Assembly (NCBI GenBank): GCA_021740645.1 | Contig: JAIOZL010000008.1 | Coordinates: forward strand, 1 to 64,000 | Direction of reading: 5' to 3' | DNA length: 64,000 nt | Source of the DNA: Bacteroidales bacterium | GTDB taxonomy: Bacteria; Bacteroidota; Bacteroidia; Bacteroidales; JAADJA01 | In this document: one piece after another, positions 7,617 through 16,285 of the stretch | Position numbering within the stretch: position 1 is the stretch's first letter | Layout of the letters: each line of letters begins with the position of its first letter | Notes under the pieces: model-generated | Told to the model about the DNA's origin: nothing | What the model saw: the letters and a program-made list of their open reading frames with translations, nothing else | The model's database searches: none | Position numbers and translations under genes: made by a program

Positions 7617-9542
7617 TCATTCCTTTTCTTTAATCTTTCCGTAAATCTCCTGGATCTCTTCCCTTATTGTTGTTGAATCCCATGCATGATCTGCATCATG
7701 GATAGGCTGTTGCTGTTCGGTTAGTAAAATATTCTCAAGCTGCTCCGAAAACTTTCTTGCTTCAGTGATGTACTTGGTATCATCATCTTTCCAGAGTTTA
7801 TGCAATTCTTTCATCACCATTTCATCGTGATGTTTAAAGGTTTTAGCCAGGCGGTGAGCCTGGTAATTATTATAACCCAGTTCAATCATTGCCTTCATTC
7901 CCAAATCGATTGCAGAATCATAAATTTCCATTCGTTTTGATTCTACCTTTAAATCTTCCAGCTCAAATGAATGGCGGATATCTACTGCCCGTGCAAATAC
8001 TTTGAGGTTTGGGTATTTCATTTTTACATGGGCCACCAGTTCATTGATCATCTCCCTTTGCTCCATAGCAACTACTAATACTTTTGCCCGTCCTGCACCG
8101 GCAATTTCAACCAGGTCGGGCCGTGTAGCGTCTCCATAATATACCTTAATCCCAAACTTTCGCAGTACCTGAATATTATTTGGATTGTCGTCGAGAATGG
8201 TTGTTTGTATTCCATTAGCTTTTAAAAAACGGCCCAGGACAACTCCAAACCTACCAAACCCTGCGATAATGACCGGGTTATCTTTTTCTTCCACATCATA
8301 CACTTTTTCTTTATTGGCGGTTTTCTCATAAAATGGCTGGATTACCTTTTCATTGAGAATTAGTAACAGCGGGGTTAGTAACATGGATAATGCAACAATA
8401 ATAAGCAACATACCTGAAGTTTCCGAATCAAAAATTGCATTCTGTGTACTAAAAGAAATCAATACAAAAGCAAACTCACCAGCCTGTGCCAGGGCAAAAG
8501 CGGTCAGCATCTCCTGGCCGGATTTTAATCCAAAACGTTTTCCCAAAAAATAAAGGATAAAAAATTTCACTGCCATTAATGTTGCCACAATTCCCAATAT
8601 CGTCCCCGGACTATCAAACAAAATGTGAAAGTCGATACTAGCCCCCACAGCAATAAAAAACAGGCCAAGAAGCAAACCTTTAAAAGGCTCGATGTCAGAC
8701 TCCAGCTCATGCCGGTATTCATTATCGGCAAGTACTACACCTGCAAGGAAAGTACCAAGTGCAGGCGATAATCCAACAGCATCCATAGCTACGGCTATTC
8801 CGATAACCAATAACAAAGCCGCTGCCGTAAAAATTTCCCTTAAACCGGTAGTGGCAATAAAACGAAATAAATAGCGTGCTAAATAACGTCCTGAGCCAAT
8901 GATGACCGCTACTACACCAATGATAATCAGTACCTGCTGCCAGCCGGGCAATGATGCAACACCACCTGCTTCATGCCCTGTATCAGCATGAATTAAATCT
9001 GATGCCAGACCCAGGTCAACCTGGTTCGCCATTAAAGGCAGTATGGCAAGAATAGGGATTACGGCTATATCCTGAAACAAGAGTACAGAAAAACTACCCT
9101 GGCCTCCCTGCGTTTTAAGCAGGCCCTTTTCAGCAAGGGTCTGAAGTACGATGGCTGTAGAGGACAAAGAAAGGATTAATCCAACTGACACAGACTGGTA
9201 GATATTTAATCCAAGAAAATAGGCGATAGTTCCGATCACTAACACGGACAGTACTACCTGCAATCCGCCAAGGCCAAAAATTGACCGTCGCATTTTCCAC
9301 AGGAGTGAGGGTTTAAGTTCAAGGCCTATGAGGAAAAGCATCATCACCACACCAAACTCAGCAAAATGCATGATATCTTCGCCTTCGTTTCCAACCAGTT
9401 TCAAAATATATGGGCCAATAAAAATTCCAGCCAATAAGTATCCCAATACCGATCCAAATCCCAGGCGTTTGGCTATGGGAACCGAAATTACCGCTGCCGA
9501 AAGGAATATTAAAGCCTGGTAAAAAAAGGTTTGTTCATGCAT
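7617..9542 (-). CDS. Kef-type K+/H+ antiporter (CPA2) with TrkA-N domain
   Basis: This 641-aa protein exchanges monovalent cations, probably K+, for protons across the inner membrane. Residues 1-390 carry about twelve membrane segments with GSVLGYLLAGIFIGPYIL and SLSSTAIVLQTLAEKG. Residues about 405-520 are a TrkA-N/RCK NAD-binding domain beginning NPVIIAGFGRFGVVLG. A charged C-terminal tail follows (HHDEMVMKELHKL). In KefB/KefC systems an NAD(P)H oxidoreductase subunit activates the channel. Here the gene for such a partner lies one base upstream and is broken by a stop codon. The exact subfamily (KefB versus KefC) cannot be assigned. Confidence 0.92.
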   Translation of the reverse strand: MHEQTFFYQALIFLSAAVISVPIAKRLGFGSVLGYLLAGIFIGPYILKLVGNEGEDIMHFAEFGVVMMLFLIGLELKPSLLWKMRRSIFGLGGLQVVLSVLVIGTIAYFLGLNIYQSVSVGLILSLSSTAIVLQTLAEKGLLKTQGGQGSFSVLLFQDIAVIPILAILPLMANQVDLGLASDLIHADTGHEAGGVASLPGWQQVLIIIGVVAVIIGSGRYLARYLFRFIATTGLREIFTAAALLLVIGIAVAMDAVGLSPALGTFLAGVVLADNEYRHELESDIEPFKGLLLGLFFIAVGASIDFHILFDSPGTILGIVATLMAVKFFILYFLGKRFGLKSGQEMLTAFALAQAGEFAFVLISFSTQNAIFDSETSGMLLIIVALSMLLTPLLLILNEKVIQPFYEKTANKEKVYDVEEKDNPVIIAGFGRFGVVLGRFLKANGIQTTILDDNPNNIQVLRKFGIKVYYGDATRPDLVEIAGAGRAKVLVVAMEQREMINELVAHVKMKYPNLKVFARAVDIRHSFELEDLKVESKRMEIYDSAIDLGMKAMIELGYNNYQAHRLAKTFKHHDEMVMKELHKLWKDDDTKYITEARKFSEQLENILLTEQQQPIHDADHAWDSTTIREEIQEIYGKIKEKE

Positions 9543-9543
9543 G

Positions 9544-10155
9544 CTAATTGTTTTTTTTCTTCAACTCATGCAAATCATTCATGTACTTATGTTTCATGAT
9601 TTCATCAAGATCAAATATATTGTCCCTTAAGGCAATTAATACTTTTTTATAACTCCCGGCATGTGTATTATGATCTTCCGGAGTGATCAAATGTGTGCCA
9701 TGAATGACAAAAGGTGGAAGATATTCCATTTTACACAAAGTAACCGTTCGTTCAAATGGCACCAGGTACTGTCTTATAGTGTACTGATTAAATCCTCCTG
9801 GCTGGTATGCATCCTGGCTACCCCCTGTGGTAATGGCTGTCATTACTTGTTTTCCAACCAATGAATTTCCTTTGCTTCCGTATGCAAACCCATGCTCCAA
9901 AACCAAATCAATCCATTCCTTTAAAATAGATGGTGCACTTTACCAATAAAATGGATGATGCCAAACGATAATGTCATGTTCAAGCAACAATTGCTGTTCA
10001 CGTTGTATGTTGATATTAAAATCAGGATATTGATCGTACAAATTGTGAAAAGTGATTCCCTCAATGTCCTTTACCAATTCTATCATCTTATTGTTTATCC
10101 TTGATTTGTGAAGGACAGGATGAGCAAATAAGATTAATATTTTATTATGAATCAT
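9544..10155 (-). pseudogene. KefF/KefG-like NAD(P)H oxidoreductase, broken by one in-frame stop
   Basis: The ORF track lists two pieces (9940-10155 and 9544-9906, the second from an artificial TTG start), but both are in the same frame. The product reads HHPFYW, then TAA at 9942-9940, then SAPSILKEWIDLVLEHG. Family members have a sense codon, usually an aromatic residue, at that place. Together the halves make about 203 residues, a full flavodoxin-fold quinone oxidoreductase: N-terminal ILILFAHPVLHKS and C-terminal YGSKGNSLVGKQ. Known relatives bind Kef antiporters and protect cells against electrophiles. The downstream antiporter follows after one base. A sequencing error or readthrough would restore the gene. 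Confidence 0.85.
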
Positions 10156-10494
10156 TTAATTTAGCCCTTTTAGTATTTGGTTAAAAAACACAAAGTATGG
10201 CTTAATGTTCAAGCAAAGGAACCTGAAGTTCCTTTCCAATGTTTTCTTCATTTATTTTCGCAACATCTGTATTTAAATTGCTTATAAATTAGGAACCTGA
10301 TGCATCGGCAAGCTATTTTCAGATTGTCTATCCCGGGCAAGGGATATTGCACTGTTCGTGAAGCTTAGCGAGTGGAGGATTAAATAAAATAGTATGAAAT
10401 TATAATATTTAATTTTTTGTTTTACTTTGATTATTGGTAGGTAAGGAAATAATAACGGAATTTTTTATAATTTTCGAAACAATTAGAGCCCGAA
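10156..10494. other. 339-bp intergenic region with a perfect hairpin
   Basis: No gene is supported here. AAAGGAAC/GTTCCTTT with a five-base loop (10215-10235) forms a perfect 8-bp stem about 60 bp upstream of the broken oxidoreductase gene; no T tract follows, so an operator is more likely than a terminator. A weaker TATCCC/GGGATA inverted repeat lies near 10329-10346. TTACTTTG (10422-10429) is a variant -7 box that could drive the dsrC cluster with a leader of about 60 nt. Confidence 0.4.
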
Positions 10495-10749
10495 ATGGAA
10501 GAACCCTATTGTCCAAATATACGTACTTGTAAACTGGTAAACGAAGAAGGTTTTACCGGTGACGAGATTCAAAGAAAAAAATATATTGAGCAGTATTGCT
10601 TTACGGAAAACCCAAAATGGTTTGAATGTAAAAGGTATATGACCAAATCAGAACTAAATTTTTGCCCTGATTTTGTGCTGCCCGATACGGAATTATCTAT
10701 TGATGAGATCATGGATAAATTTGATAACGAAACTTTTAATTTAGAATAA
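10495..10749 (+). CDS. Small five-cysteine protein of the dsrC cluster
   Basis: I do not recognise a named family. The 84 residues include five cysteines (6, 12, 35, 45, 57), with YCPNIRTC at the N-terminus and YCFTENPKWFECKRY in the middle. There is no signal peptide or membrane segment, so it is probably cytoplasmic. The cysteine spacing could bind a metal or take part in thiol relay. It lies 19 bp before dsrC on the same strand and is probably cotranscribed, suggesting a role with the DsrC/DsrMK-like proteins; that is inference from position only. Confidence 0.7.
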   Translation: MEEPYCPNIRTCKLVNEEGFTGDEIQRKKYIEQYCFTENPKWFECKRYMTKSELNFCPDFVLPDTELSIDEIMDKFDNETFNLE

Positions 10750-10768
10750 TCACTAACACGAGATAACA

Positions 10769-11086
10769 ATGGCAACACTTGACATAGACGGAAAAACATT
10801 TGAGGTGGATGGCGATGGTTTTTTAGCAAAGCCCGAAATATGGAACAAAGAGGTAGCTGCATTAATTGCTAAATACGATGGAATTGGTGAAATGAATGAG
10901 AAACACTGGGCAATCATTGATATTATCCGCAATAGTTACGAAGAAAAGGGTATGGCACCAATGATCCGGACAATATGTAAAGAAACCGGACTCCGTCTTC
11001 GCGAGATTTACGAACTATTTCCACTGGGGCCTGCTCGTGGAGCCTGTCGTGTGGCCGGTTTACCTAAACCCGATGGTTGTGTTTAA
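10769..11086 (+). CDS. dsrC: DsrC-type sulfur carrier protein with both redox cysteines
   Basis: This 105-aa cytoplasmic protein belongs to the DsrC/TusE/DsvC family. It has the DGFLAKPEIWN and HWAIIDIIRNSYEE motifs and ends FPLGPARGACRVAGLPKPDGCV when read in two overlapping parts. The C-terminal arm contains Cys93 and the penultimate Cys104, eleven residues apart. TusE proteins usually keep only the final cysteine, whereas true DsrC has both and forms trisulfides or intramolecular disulfides that DsrK-type proteins reduce. Membrane and iron-sulfur partners follow immediately, but no dsrAB sulfite reductase is in view. Its sulfur donor is therefore unknown. Confidence 0.93.
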   Translation: MATLDIDGKTFEVDGDGFLAKPEIWNKEVAALIAKYDGIGEMNEKHWAIIDIIRNSYEEKGMAPMIRTICKETGLRLREIYELFPLGPARGACRVAGLPKPDGCV

Positions 11087-11101
11087 TTTAATCCTGTAAA
11101 T

Positions 11102-11719
11102 ATGATGTGGTTTCAGTGGCTTGCCTTGGCTGCCATATTGATCTGTACGATAAGTTGCTTGTTTCATTTCTTTCGATTGCTCAGGTTGGGTAAACCCAGG
11201 GATTATTCTCAGCAAAGAGGGAACATTGGATCAGCGGTCAGGTATTCATTTACCGGAGCAATGAGCCCTGCCAGTAAGGAATCAGCATTTTTATATCTCC
11301 CTACATATACGGCCGGAATCTTTTATCATATTGGAACTTTTCTTTCGATAACAGTACTTGCACTTATGCTTCTTCAAATCTTTCCGGTTTCCGCAGGGTT
11401 ATGGGTCGCAATTATTTTGGGAATTACTTCTTTAAGTGGAATTGCCATCTTTATTAAACGCCTAAATAAGAAAGAACTTCGTGCACTTTCCAACCCGGAC
11501 GATTACATTTCTAATATGCTGGTTACCCTGTTCCAGGTATTTACAGTAATGATACTAATATTCCCTGATTTTGAAATGGCCTATTATGTCACGGCCAGTT
11601 TGCTCTTTTTATACTTACCAATAGGAAAACTAAAACATACTGTTTATTTTTTTGCTGCCCGTTACCATCTTGGGTTTTTCTTTGGATGGAGAGGAATATG
11701 GCCACCTAAAGAAGGATAA
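11102..11719 (+). CDS. DsrM/NarI-like membrane cytochrome b subunit
   Basis: This 205-aa protein has about five membrane helices. Candidate haem-ligand histidines are in the first (SCLFHFFRLL) and second (IFYHIGTF) helices and near the end (GKLKHTVYFFAARYHLG). The C-terminal pattern resembles NarI/DsrM proteins, which pass electrons between menaquinol and an iron-sulfur partner. It is shorter than typical DsrM (often over 300 residues), so it may be a minimal form. It starts 15 bp after dsrC and ends one base before the DsrK-like gene, which fits a membrane-bound DsrMK-like complex. Confidence 0.8.
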   Translation: MMWFQWLALAAILICTISCLFHFFRLLRLGKPRDYSQQRGNIGSAVRYSFTGAMSPASKESAFLYLPTYTAGIFYHIGTFLSITVLALMLLQIFPVSAGLWVAIILGITSLSGIAIFIKRLNKKELRALSNPDDYISNMLVTLFQVFTVMILIFPDFEMAYYVTASLLFLYLPIGKLKHTVYFFAARYHLGFFFGWRGIWPPKEG

Positions 11720-11720
11720 C

Positions 11721-13040
11721 ATGGAGAGACCAACACAAGAAAAGATAAAAAAAGGGCTTGAGGTACTCAATGATAAAGCAGATAGTAAGCTTTTAACCCA
11801 CATGAACAGTTGCGTGCATTGCGGCTTATGTGCAAAAAGCTGTGTTTATTACAATGCAAATCCAGAAGCAAAATTTATCCCGGCCACGAAAGTTGATTTG
11901 GTAGCCTCAATTTACAGGCGGTATAATACCTTAAGCGGTAAATTTTTACCAGGTCTGGTCGGCGCCCGGGAACTTGATGAAAAAACAATGGATGAAATGG
12001 TGGACCTGCTTTTTGGTGCATGCACGATGTGCGGCAGATGTGTGAAGCATTGTTCTGTGGGGGTAGATATCAGTTATGTGGTTAGAAAAGGTAGGGAAAT
12101 GTTATCCAATATGGGCCTTGTTCCGGAATCCCTTCAATCTACTATTAACTCTGCACTGGAAACCGGAAACAACATGGCCATACCAACAGAGGAATTTGTA
12201 GAAACCCTTCAATGGCTCGAGGAGGATCTTCAGTTTGAAGTGAATGATGACAACGCAGAAATCCCCCTGGATCAAATGGGTAAAGATGTACTTTATACCC
12301 TTAACCCCAGAGAACCGAAATTCTTTCCACTTTCAATTTCGGCCATGGCTAAAGTATTCCATGTGGCAAATGAAAGCTGGACCATTTCCACAAAAATGTA
12401 CGATGTAACCAATTATGCATATTATTCAGGGAATCTGGAAGAAGCTGCAATAATTGCCCTTCGGCTGCATGACGAAATGGAAAACCTGGAAGCGAAAACC
12501 TGCGTTTTGGCTGAATGCGGTCATGGCTCACGAGCCTTCAGATGGGAAGGGCCGAATTATATAAAAAAAGAATATCCTTTTGAGGTTATTTCCTCTGTGG
12601 AGCTATTAGCAAAATATCTCAGGAATGGAAGAATAAAGACAAACCCTGCTTTGATCACCGATAAAGTTACATTGCATGATCCTTGTAATTTGGTTCGAAG
12701 TGGTGGTATTTGCCAGGAGCAAAGATATATCCTTGGAAAATGCGTGACTGATTTTGTAGAAATGACACCCCACGGTATCGACAATATTTGCTGTGGTGGA
12801 GGTGGTGGCCAGTTGGCCATGAGCGAATACAACGAAAGAAGAATGGCCATTGGCAAACTTAAAGCGGAACAAATTAGAGCAACGGGTGCTAAGATCGTAG
12901 CAACGCCATGTCATAATTGTGTAGATCAGCTTACCCAGCTTAATGTCACCTACAAGCTCAACATTCAAATCAAAACTTTGTGTGAAATTGTGGCAGATGC
13001 TATTGTTTTAGAAAATCAAACTGAAAATGAAGAAAGCTAA
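11721..13040 (+). CDS. DsrK/HdrD-like iron-sulfur protein with CCG domain
   Basis: The ORF track starts inside the preceding gene; I choose ATG at 11721, one base after the upstream stop and just behind GAAGGA. The 439-aa product has two 4Fe-4S motifs (Cys31/34/37/41 and Cys101/104/107/111). A catalytic CCG-type domain follows with HDPCN (Cys322), CCGGGGG (357-363) and ATPCHNC (Cys397, Cys400). In HdrD and DsrK this domain holds the non-cubane cluster that reduces heterodisulfides or DsrC disulfide/trisulfide. With the adjacent DsrC and NarI-like subunit it probably forms a menaquinone-linked DsrC reductase. A glycolate-oxidase-type alternative is less likely given dsrC next door. Confidence 0.88.
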   Translation: MERPTQEKIKKGLEVLNDKADSKLLTHMNSCVHCGLCAKSCVYYNANPEAKFIPATKVDLVASIYRRYNTLSGKFLPGLVGARELDEKTMDEMVDLLFGACTMCGRCVKHCSVGVDISYVVRKGREMLSNMGLVPESLQSTINSALETGNNMAIPTEEFVETLQWLEEDLQFEVNDDNAEIPLDQMGKDVLYTLNPREPKFFPLSISAMAKVFHVANESWTISTKMYDVTNYAYYSGNLEEAAIIALRLHDEMENLEAKTCVLAECGHGSRAFRWEGPNYIKKEYPFEVISSVELLAKYLRNGRIKTNPALITDKVTLHDPCNLVRSGGICQEQRYILGKCVTDFVEMTPHGIDNICCGGGGGQLAMSEYNERRMAIGKLKAEQIRATGAKIVATPCHNCVDQLTQLNVTYKLNIQIKTLCEIVADAIVLENQTENEES

Positions 13041-13087
13041 TTTTATTCTTTGCTAAATAATGCAAATGACAAACGAATGATGGGTAA

Positions 13088-13095
13088 TAAATTTG
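13088..13095 (+). promoter_or_regulatory. Candidate internal promoter before the cysteine desulfurase
   Basis: TAAATTTG matches the -7 box TAnnTTTG and lies 28 bp before the start codon. No convincing -33 TTG is seen at the usual distance, so it is weak. It would let the desulfurase be expressed separately from the dsr-like genes. Confidence 0.35.
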
Positions 13096-13123
13096 AAAAC
13101 TGAATAACAAAAACAACAGGAAT

Positions 13124-14284
13124 ATGAGTGACTTAATATATTTAGACAATTCAGCGACCACCTTTCCCAAACCTGAAGTGGTGTATGACTTCATGAGCGA
13201 TTTCTATCGTAAACATGGGGTCAACCCAGGCCGGTCCGGTTTTGATGCGGCTATCGAAACAGAAGAAATAGTGCATTCAACCCGTAAGATGCTTGCCGAC
13301 CTTTTTAACGGGGATGACCCTAACCGCTTAACCTTTAGCTATAATGCAAGTGATTCATTAAACATGATCATACAGGGACTAGCCGAAAGGGGGGATCATA
13401 TTATTACCACTTTTCTTGAACATAATTCAGTGCTTCGCCCATTGCATCATCTTCAAATAAATGGGGTGGCTGAGATTACTCATATTCCATTTGATGAAAA
13501 TGGGTATGTAAACCCCGATGATTTTAAAAAAGAAATGAAATCCAATACCAAAATGGTTGTGGTTAACCATAGTTCCAATGTTATTGGCACCATTCAACCA
13601 CTTGCTGAAATCGGCAGGATTTGCAAGGAAAAAGGGGTAATTTTTGTTGTAGATGCCAGCCAGAGTGCCGGTGCTATTCATATCGACATGAAAGCGATGG
13701 GTATTGATGTGGTGGTATTTACGGGCCATAAATGCCTGATGGGGCCAACCGGTATTGGAGGATCTTATGTGATGGAAAATGTCCCTGTAAAATATACCCG
13801 GTTTGGAGGAACTGGTGTACGTTCAGCGGTAAAAACCCACCTGGAAGAATTTCCCTACAGGCTTGAATGTGGAACCTTAAACATTGTGGGTGTTGCAGGA
13901 TTGAATGCCGGTGTAAGCTGGGTTAATGAACAGGGAATGGAAAACCTGCATAAAAAAGAAATGGCTTTGTGGACCAAACTCAGAGATGCTTTTCATCAGA
14001 TAGAGGGCGTGATAACCTATTGTGCAAATAACAACAAGGATCAAAACCCGGTGCTCTGTTTTAATGTGAAAGGTTTTGAAGCCGGCGATGTGGGAACCAT
14101 GCTGGATGTGGATTACAATATCGCGACACGAACAGGATTACATTGCGCACCAAAAGTACATGAAGGAATAGGTACATTTGATATTCACGGAACTGTACGG
14201 ATGAGTGTAGGACCATTTAATACCGAAGATCACATCAATCAGGCAATAGCAGCGGTTAAAGAAATCGCCTCTATCCGGAATTAA
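13124..14284 (+). CDS. Cysteine desulfurase, aminotransferase class V
   Basis: This 386-aa PLP enzyme is expected to release sulfur from L-cysteine as a protein persulfide. Asp177 lies in FVVDASQSAG and the PLP lysine is Lys203 in TGHKCLMGPTG. The persulfide cysteine is Cys341 in RTGLHCAPKVHEGIG. The short RxGLHCAP loop and the ending GTVRMSVGPFNTEDH resemble the EF2568-type branch (TIGR01977) rather than IscS. It follows the DsrK-like gene by 83 bp. It is the obvious candidate to load sulfur onto DsrC Cys104, although transfer is inferred from neighbourhood only. Confidence 0.92.
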   Translation: MSDLIYLDNSATTFPKPEVVYDFMSDFYRKHGVNPGRSGFDAAIETEEIVHSTRKMLADLFNGDDPNRLTFSYNASDSLNMIIQGLAERGDHIITTFLEHNSVLRPLHHLQINGVAEITHIPFDENGYVNPDDFKKEMKSNTKMVVVNHSSNVIGTIQPLAEIGRICKEKGVIFVVDASQSAGAIHIDMKAMGIDVVVFTGHKCLMGPTGIGGSYVMENVPVKYTRFGGTGVRSAVKTHLEEFPYRLECGTLNIVGVAGLNAGVSWVNEQGMENLHKKEMALWTKLRDAFHQIEGVITYCANNNKDQNPVLCFNVKGFEAGDVGTMLDVDYNIATRTGLHCAPKVHEGIGTFDIHGTVRMSVGPFNTEDHINQAIAAVKEIASIRN

Positions 14285-14312
14285 AACTTATTATAATTTA
14301 TTCGGGATAGAA

Positions 14313-15431
14313 TTAATTCAATCCTTCCCACCATTCTTGAAACGTATGGGTAGTATCATCAAGAAAAACTTTTTGACCTATTATGGGGGTTATAAGGTTC
14401 AAACCAACATCTTCATTTAACCTGGAAATTTCTTTTAAGGGCTCATCCCATGGATGTTCAGCTAAAGTAAATTTTCCCGAATGTACGGGAAAAAGTCTTT
14501 TAGCCTTCAAATCCTGACTTGCCTGAAGCACCTGCCCGGGAGTCATATGGATTAGGTTCCACTTTTCATTATATTGTCCATTCTCTAATATAGCCAGATC
14601 AATTGAACCGAATTTATCACCTATTTCCTTAAAATGAGTATCGTAACCACTGTCACCACCAATATAAATTTTGAGAGTGGGTGCTTTAAGAAAAATGGAT
14701 AACCAAAGTGATTTATTCCGCACTAAACCCCTTCCTGAAAAATGACGTGCCGTTTTTGTACTAATGATAAAACCATCACCAAGCTCTTCGGTTTCATCCC
14801 AATCTTTCTCAGAAATTTTACCTGCATCATATCCCCATCGCTCAAAATGCGCCCCAACACCTAATCCACAAATTACCTTATTGATTTTAATCTTAAGCTT
14901 TTTTATTGTTTGATAGTCAAGGTGATCAAAATGATCGTGCGTAATGATTAGATAATCAATTTCAGGAATATCCTCAGCAGTATAAACATCTGTTCCTTTA
15001 TAGGCTTTACCAAAAAAAGAAACCGGTGATGCCCTTCCACTTAAAACCGGGTCGACCAGTATTTTTTTCCCATCGATTTGCATGAAGTAGGATGAGTGTC
15101 CGAACCAAACCAAAATGTTTTCTTCAGGATTTAAGTTTAAAAGATCTGTTTTGGTTGAGGGTAAAATATCGGTTGGATTCAGTCGGGGTTTTTTCTTCAG
15201 GAAAAAGTCATACATCTGATTAAAAAAAGATTTGTCTGTCGTTATCATCCGTGTAGGACTTACATTCTTAAACTCGCCATCTTGAAAGTTTGGTGAATTT
15301 TGAAAGGATAGAGTTTGATCTTGATCAGGCAACTTCCCAAACTGCGGATGCTGAATAAAAAGCCAGGTTCCAGTGGCAAATACACTAATTACTATTAACG
15401 TGATTATCATTATTTTTTTTAATTTTCTCAT
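14313..15431 (-). CDS. Metallo-beta-lactamase-fold hydrolase, NAPE-PLD/UlaG-like
   Basis: This 372-aa protein has an N-terminal membrane anchor (IMIITLIVISVFATGTWLF). The metallo-hydrolase core contains WFGHSSYFMQIDGKKILVDP, the zinc motif THDHFDHLD, GDSGYDTHF and a late histidine in FPVHSGKF. Relatives include N-acylphosphatidylethanolamine phospholipase D, but bacterial members are mostly uncharacterised. It is probably periplasm-facing and bound to the inner membrane. It converges on the cysteine desulfurase gene with 28 bp between stops. Confidence 0.88.
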   Translation of the reverse strand: MRKLKKIMIITLIVISVFATGTWLFIQHPQFGKLPDQDQTLSFQNSPNFQDGEFKNVSPTRMITTDKSFFNQMYDFFLKKKPRLNPTDILPSTKTDLLNLNPEENILVWFGHSSYFMQIDGKKILVDPVLSGRASPVSFFGKAYKGTDVYTAEDIPEIDYLIITHDHFDHLDYQTIKKLKIKINKVICGLGVGAHFERWGYDAGKISEKDWDETEELGDGFIISTKTARHFSGRGLVRNKSLWLSIFLKAPTLKIYIGGDSGYDTHFKEIGDKFGSIDLAILENGQYNEKWNLIHMTPGQVLQASQDLKAKRLFPVHSGKFTLAEHPWDEPLKEISRLNEDVGLNLITPIIGQKVFLDDTTHTFQEWWEGLN

Positions 15432-15645
15432 TGGTCATAATTAAACTTGTATTATCAACATAGACTACCGGTTCTTGTTCATGCAAGATGGAAGAAACCA
15501 AAACTACATAAACTAATCACAAGAACTTTTTGGTTTGTGAGAACTAAACTTGACATATCGATGAAAGTTAAGTATTTTTGATAATTCAAAAATCAATAGC
15601 TACACATTCTACATTTTTTAAATTCTTATATTAAAAATATCAACT

Positions 15646-16245
15646 ATGAAAACCACAAAGTTTTTTTATTTCTTTCTTATCCTGGCAATGACGATAAGCT
15701 GTAGTAAAAAGGACGATGAAAATGACACAAATGATACACCGGGTATTCTGGGGGCTGTTGGGAACAACTGGCATATAAAACTGGATGGCGTGGCTGATTT
15801 AACTGCTGAAATAATTGCAAAAGAAGGGAATGTTTCTACCGTTCAGGTTTCCTACGGAAAACTAAGTATAAAAGAAGTAAAATTTGGCAAAATCGGAAAT
15901 GAGATAGTGGACTACGTTTACAGCGACGGGGATGTTGCCGAACCTTTTACGATGGTAAAATTTGATGCTACTGTAGGAGATTCATATGGGGCCACCATTG
16001 ATGGTGTTTACCACTATCGTGAGGTTTTCGAAAAAGAAAGCTATTATATTGATGCCTTAGGTAAAACAATTGAAACCATTGGGATTTATGAATGGATACC
16101 CTATGAAACGCCATCCACCTATTTTGGCTTAACTATCCGCTCGATATACTGGTACTGGCATCCCGTTTATGGTTTGGTATGCGTTGAATTTACAACCGAA
16201 GAAGGAGATTTTTATGAAGTAGTTTTTGTAAACATTGATGTATAG
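15646..16245 (+). CDS. Lipoprotein of unknown function
   Basis: I do not recognise the family. The 199-aa product has a lipoprotein signal (LAMTISC, about residue 20) followed by an acidic, Asn/Asp-rich linker. The remainder is rich in Tyr, Val and Glu with alternating hydrophobic strands, suggesting a beta-rich domain exposed at the envelope. It is separated by 40 bp from the M48 peptidase gene, but that gene has its own -7 box, so the two need not form an operon. Confidence 0.7.
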   Translation: MKTTKFFYFFLILAMTISCSKKDDENDTNDTPGILGAVGNNWHIKLDGVADLTAEIIAKEGNVSTVQVSYGKLSIKEVKFGKIGNEIVDYVYSDGDVAEPFTMVKFDATVGDSYGATIDGVYHYREVFEKESYYIDALGKTIETIGIYEWIPYETPSTYFGLTIRSIYWYWHPVYGLVCVEFTTEEGDFYEVVFVNIDV

Positions 16246-16267
16246 AATTATTTTCGTAAAGATTTTT

Positions 16268-16275
16268 TAACTTTG
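16268..16275 (+). promoter_or_regulatory. Candidate -7 box of the M48 peptidase gene
   Basis: TAACTTTG matches TAnnTTTG exactly and lies 10 bp before the first ATG and 16 bp before the second. A very short leader would favour the second ATG (16292) as the start. Confidence 0.5.
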
Positions 16276-16285
16276 GTCAAAATTA

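Noticed and set aside
10769-11086. Calling the DsrC gene TusE
   Set aside because: The second C-terminal cysteine (Cys93) is present and DsrK/DsrM-like genes follow, which fits DsrC rather than the tRNA-thiolation protein TusE; no tusBCD is in view.
12606-12968. Minus-strand 120-aa ORF in the DsrK-like gene
   Set aside because: It is antisense to the CCG domain, whose catalytic motifs prove the plus strand is coding.
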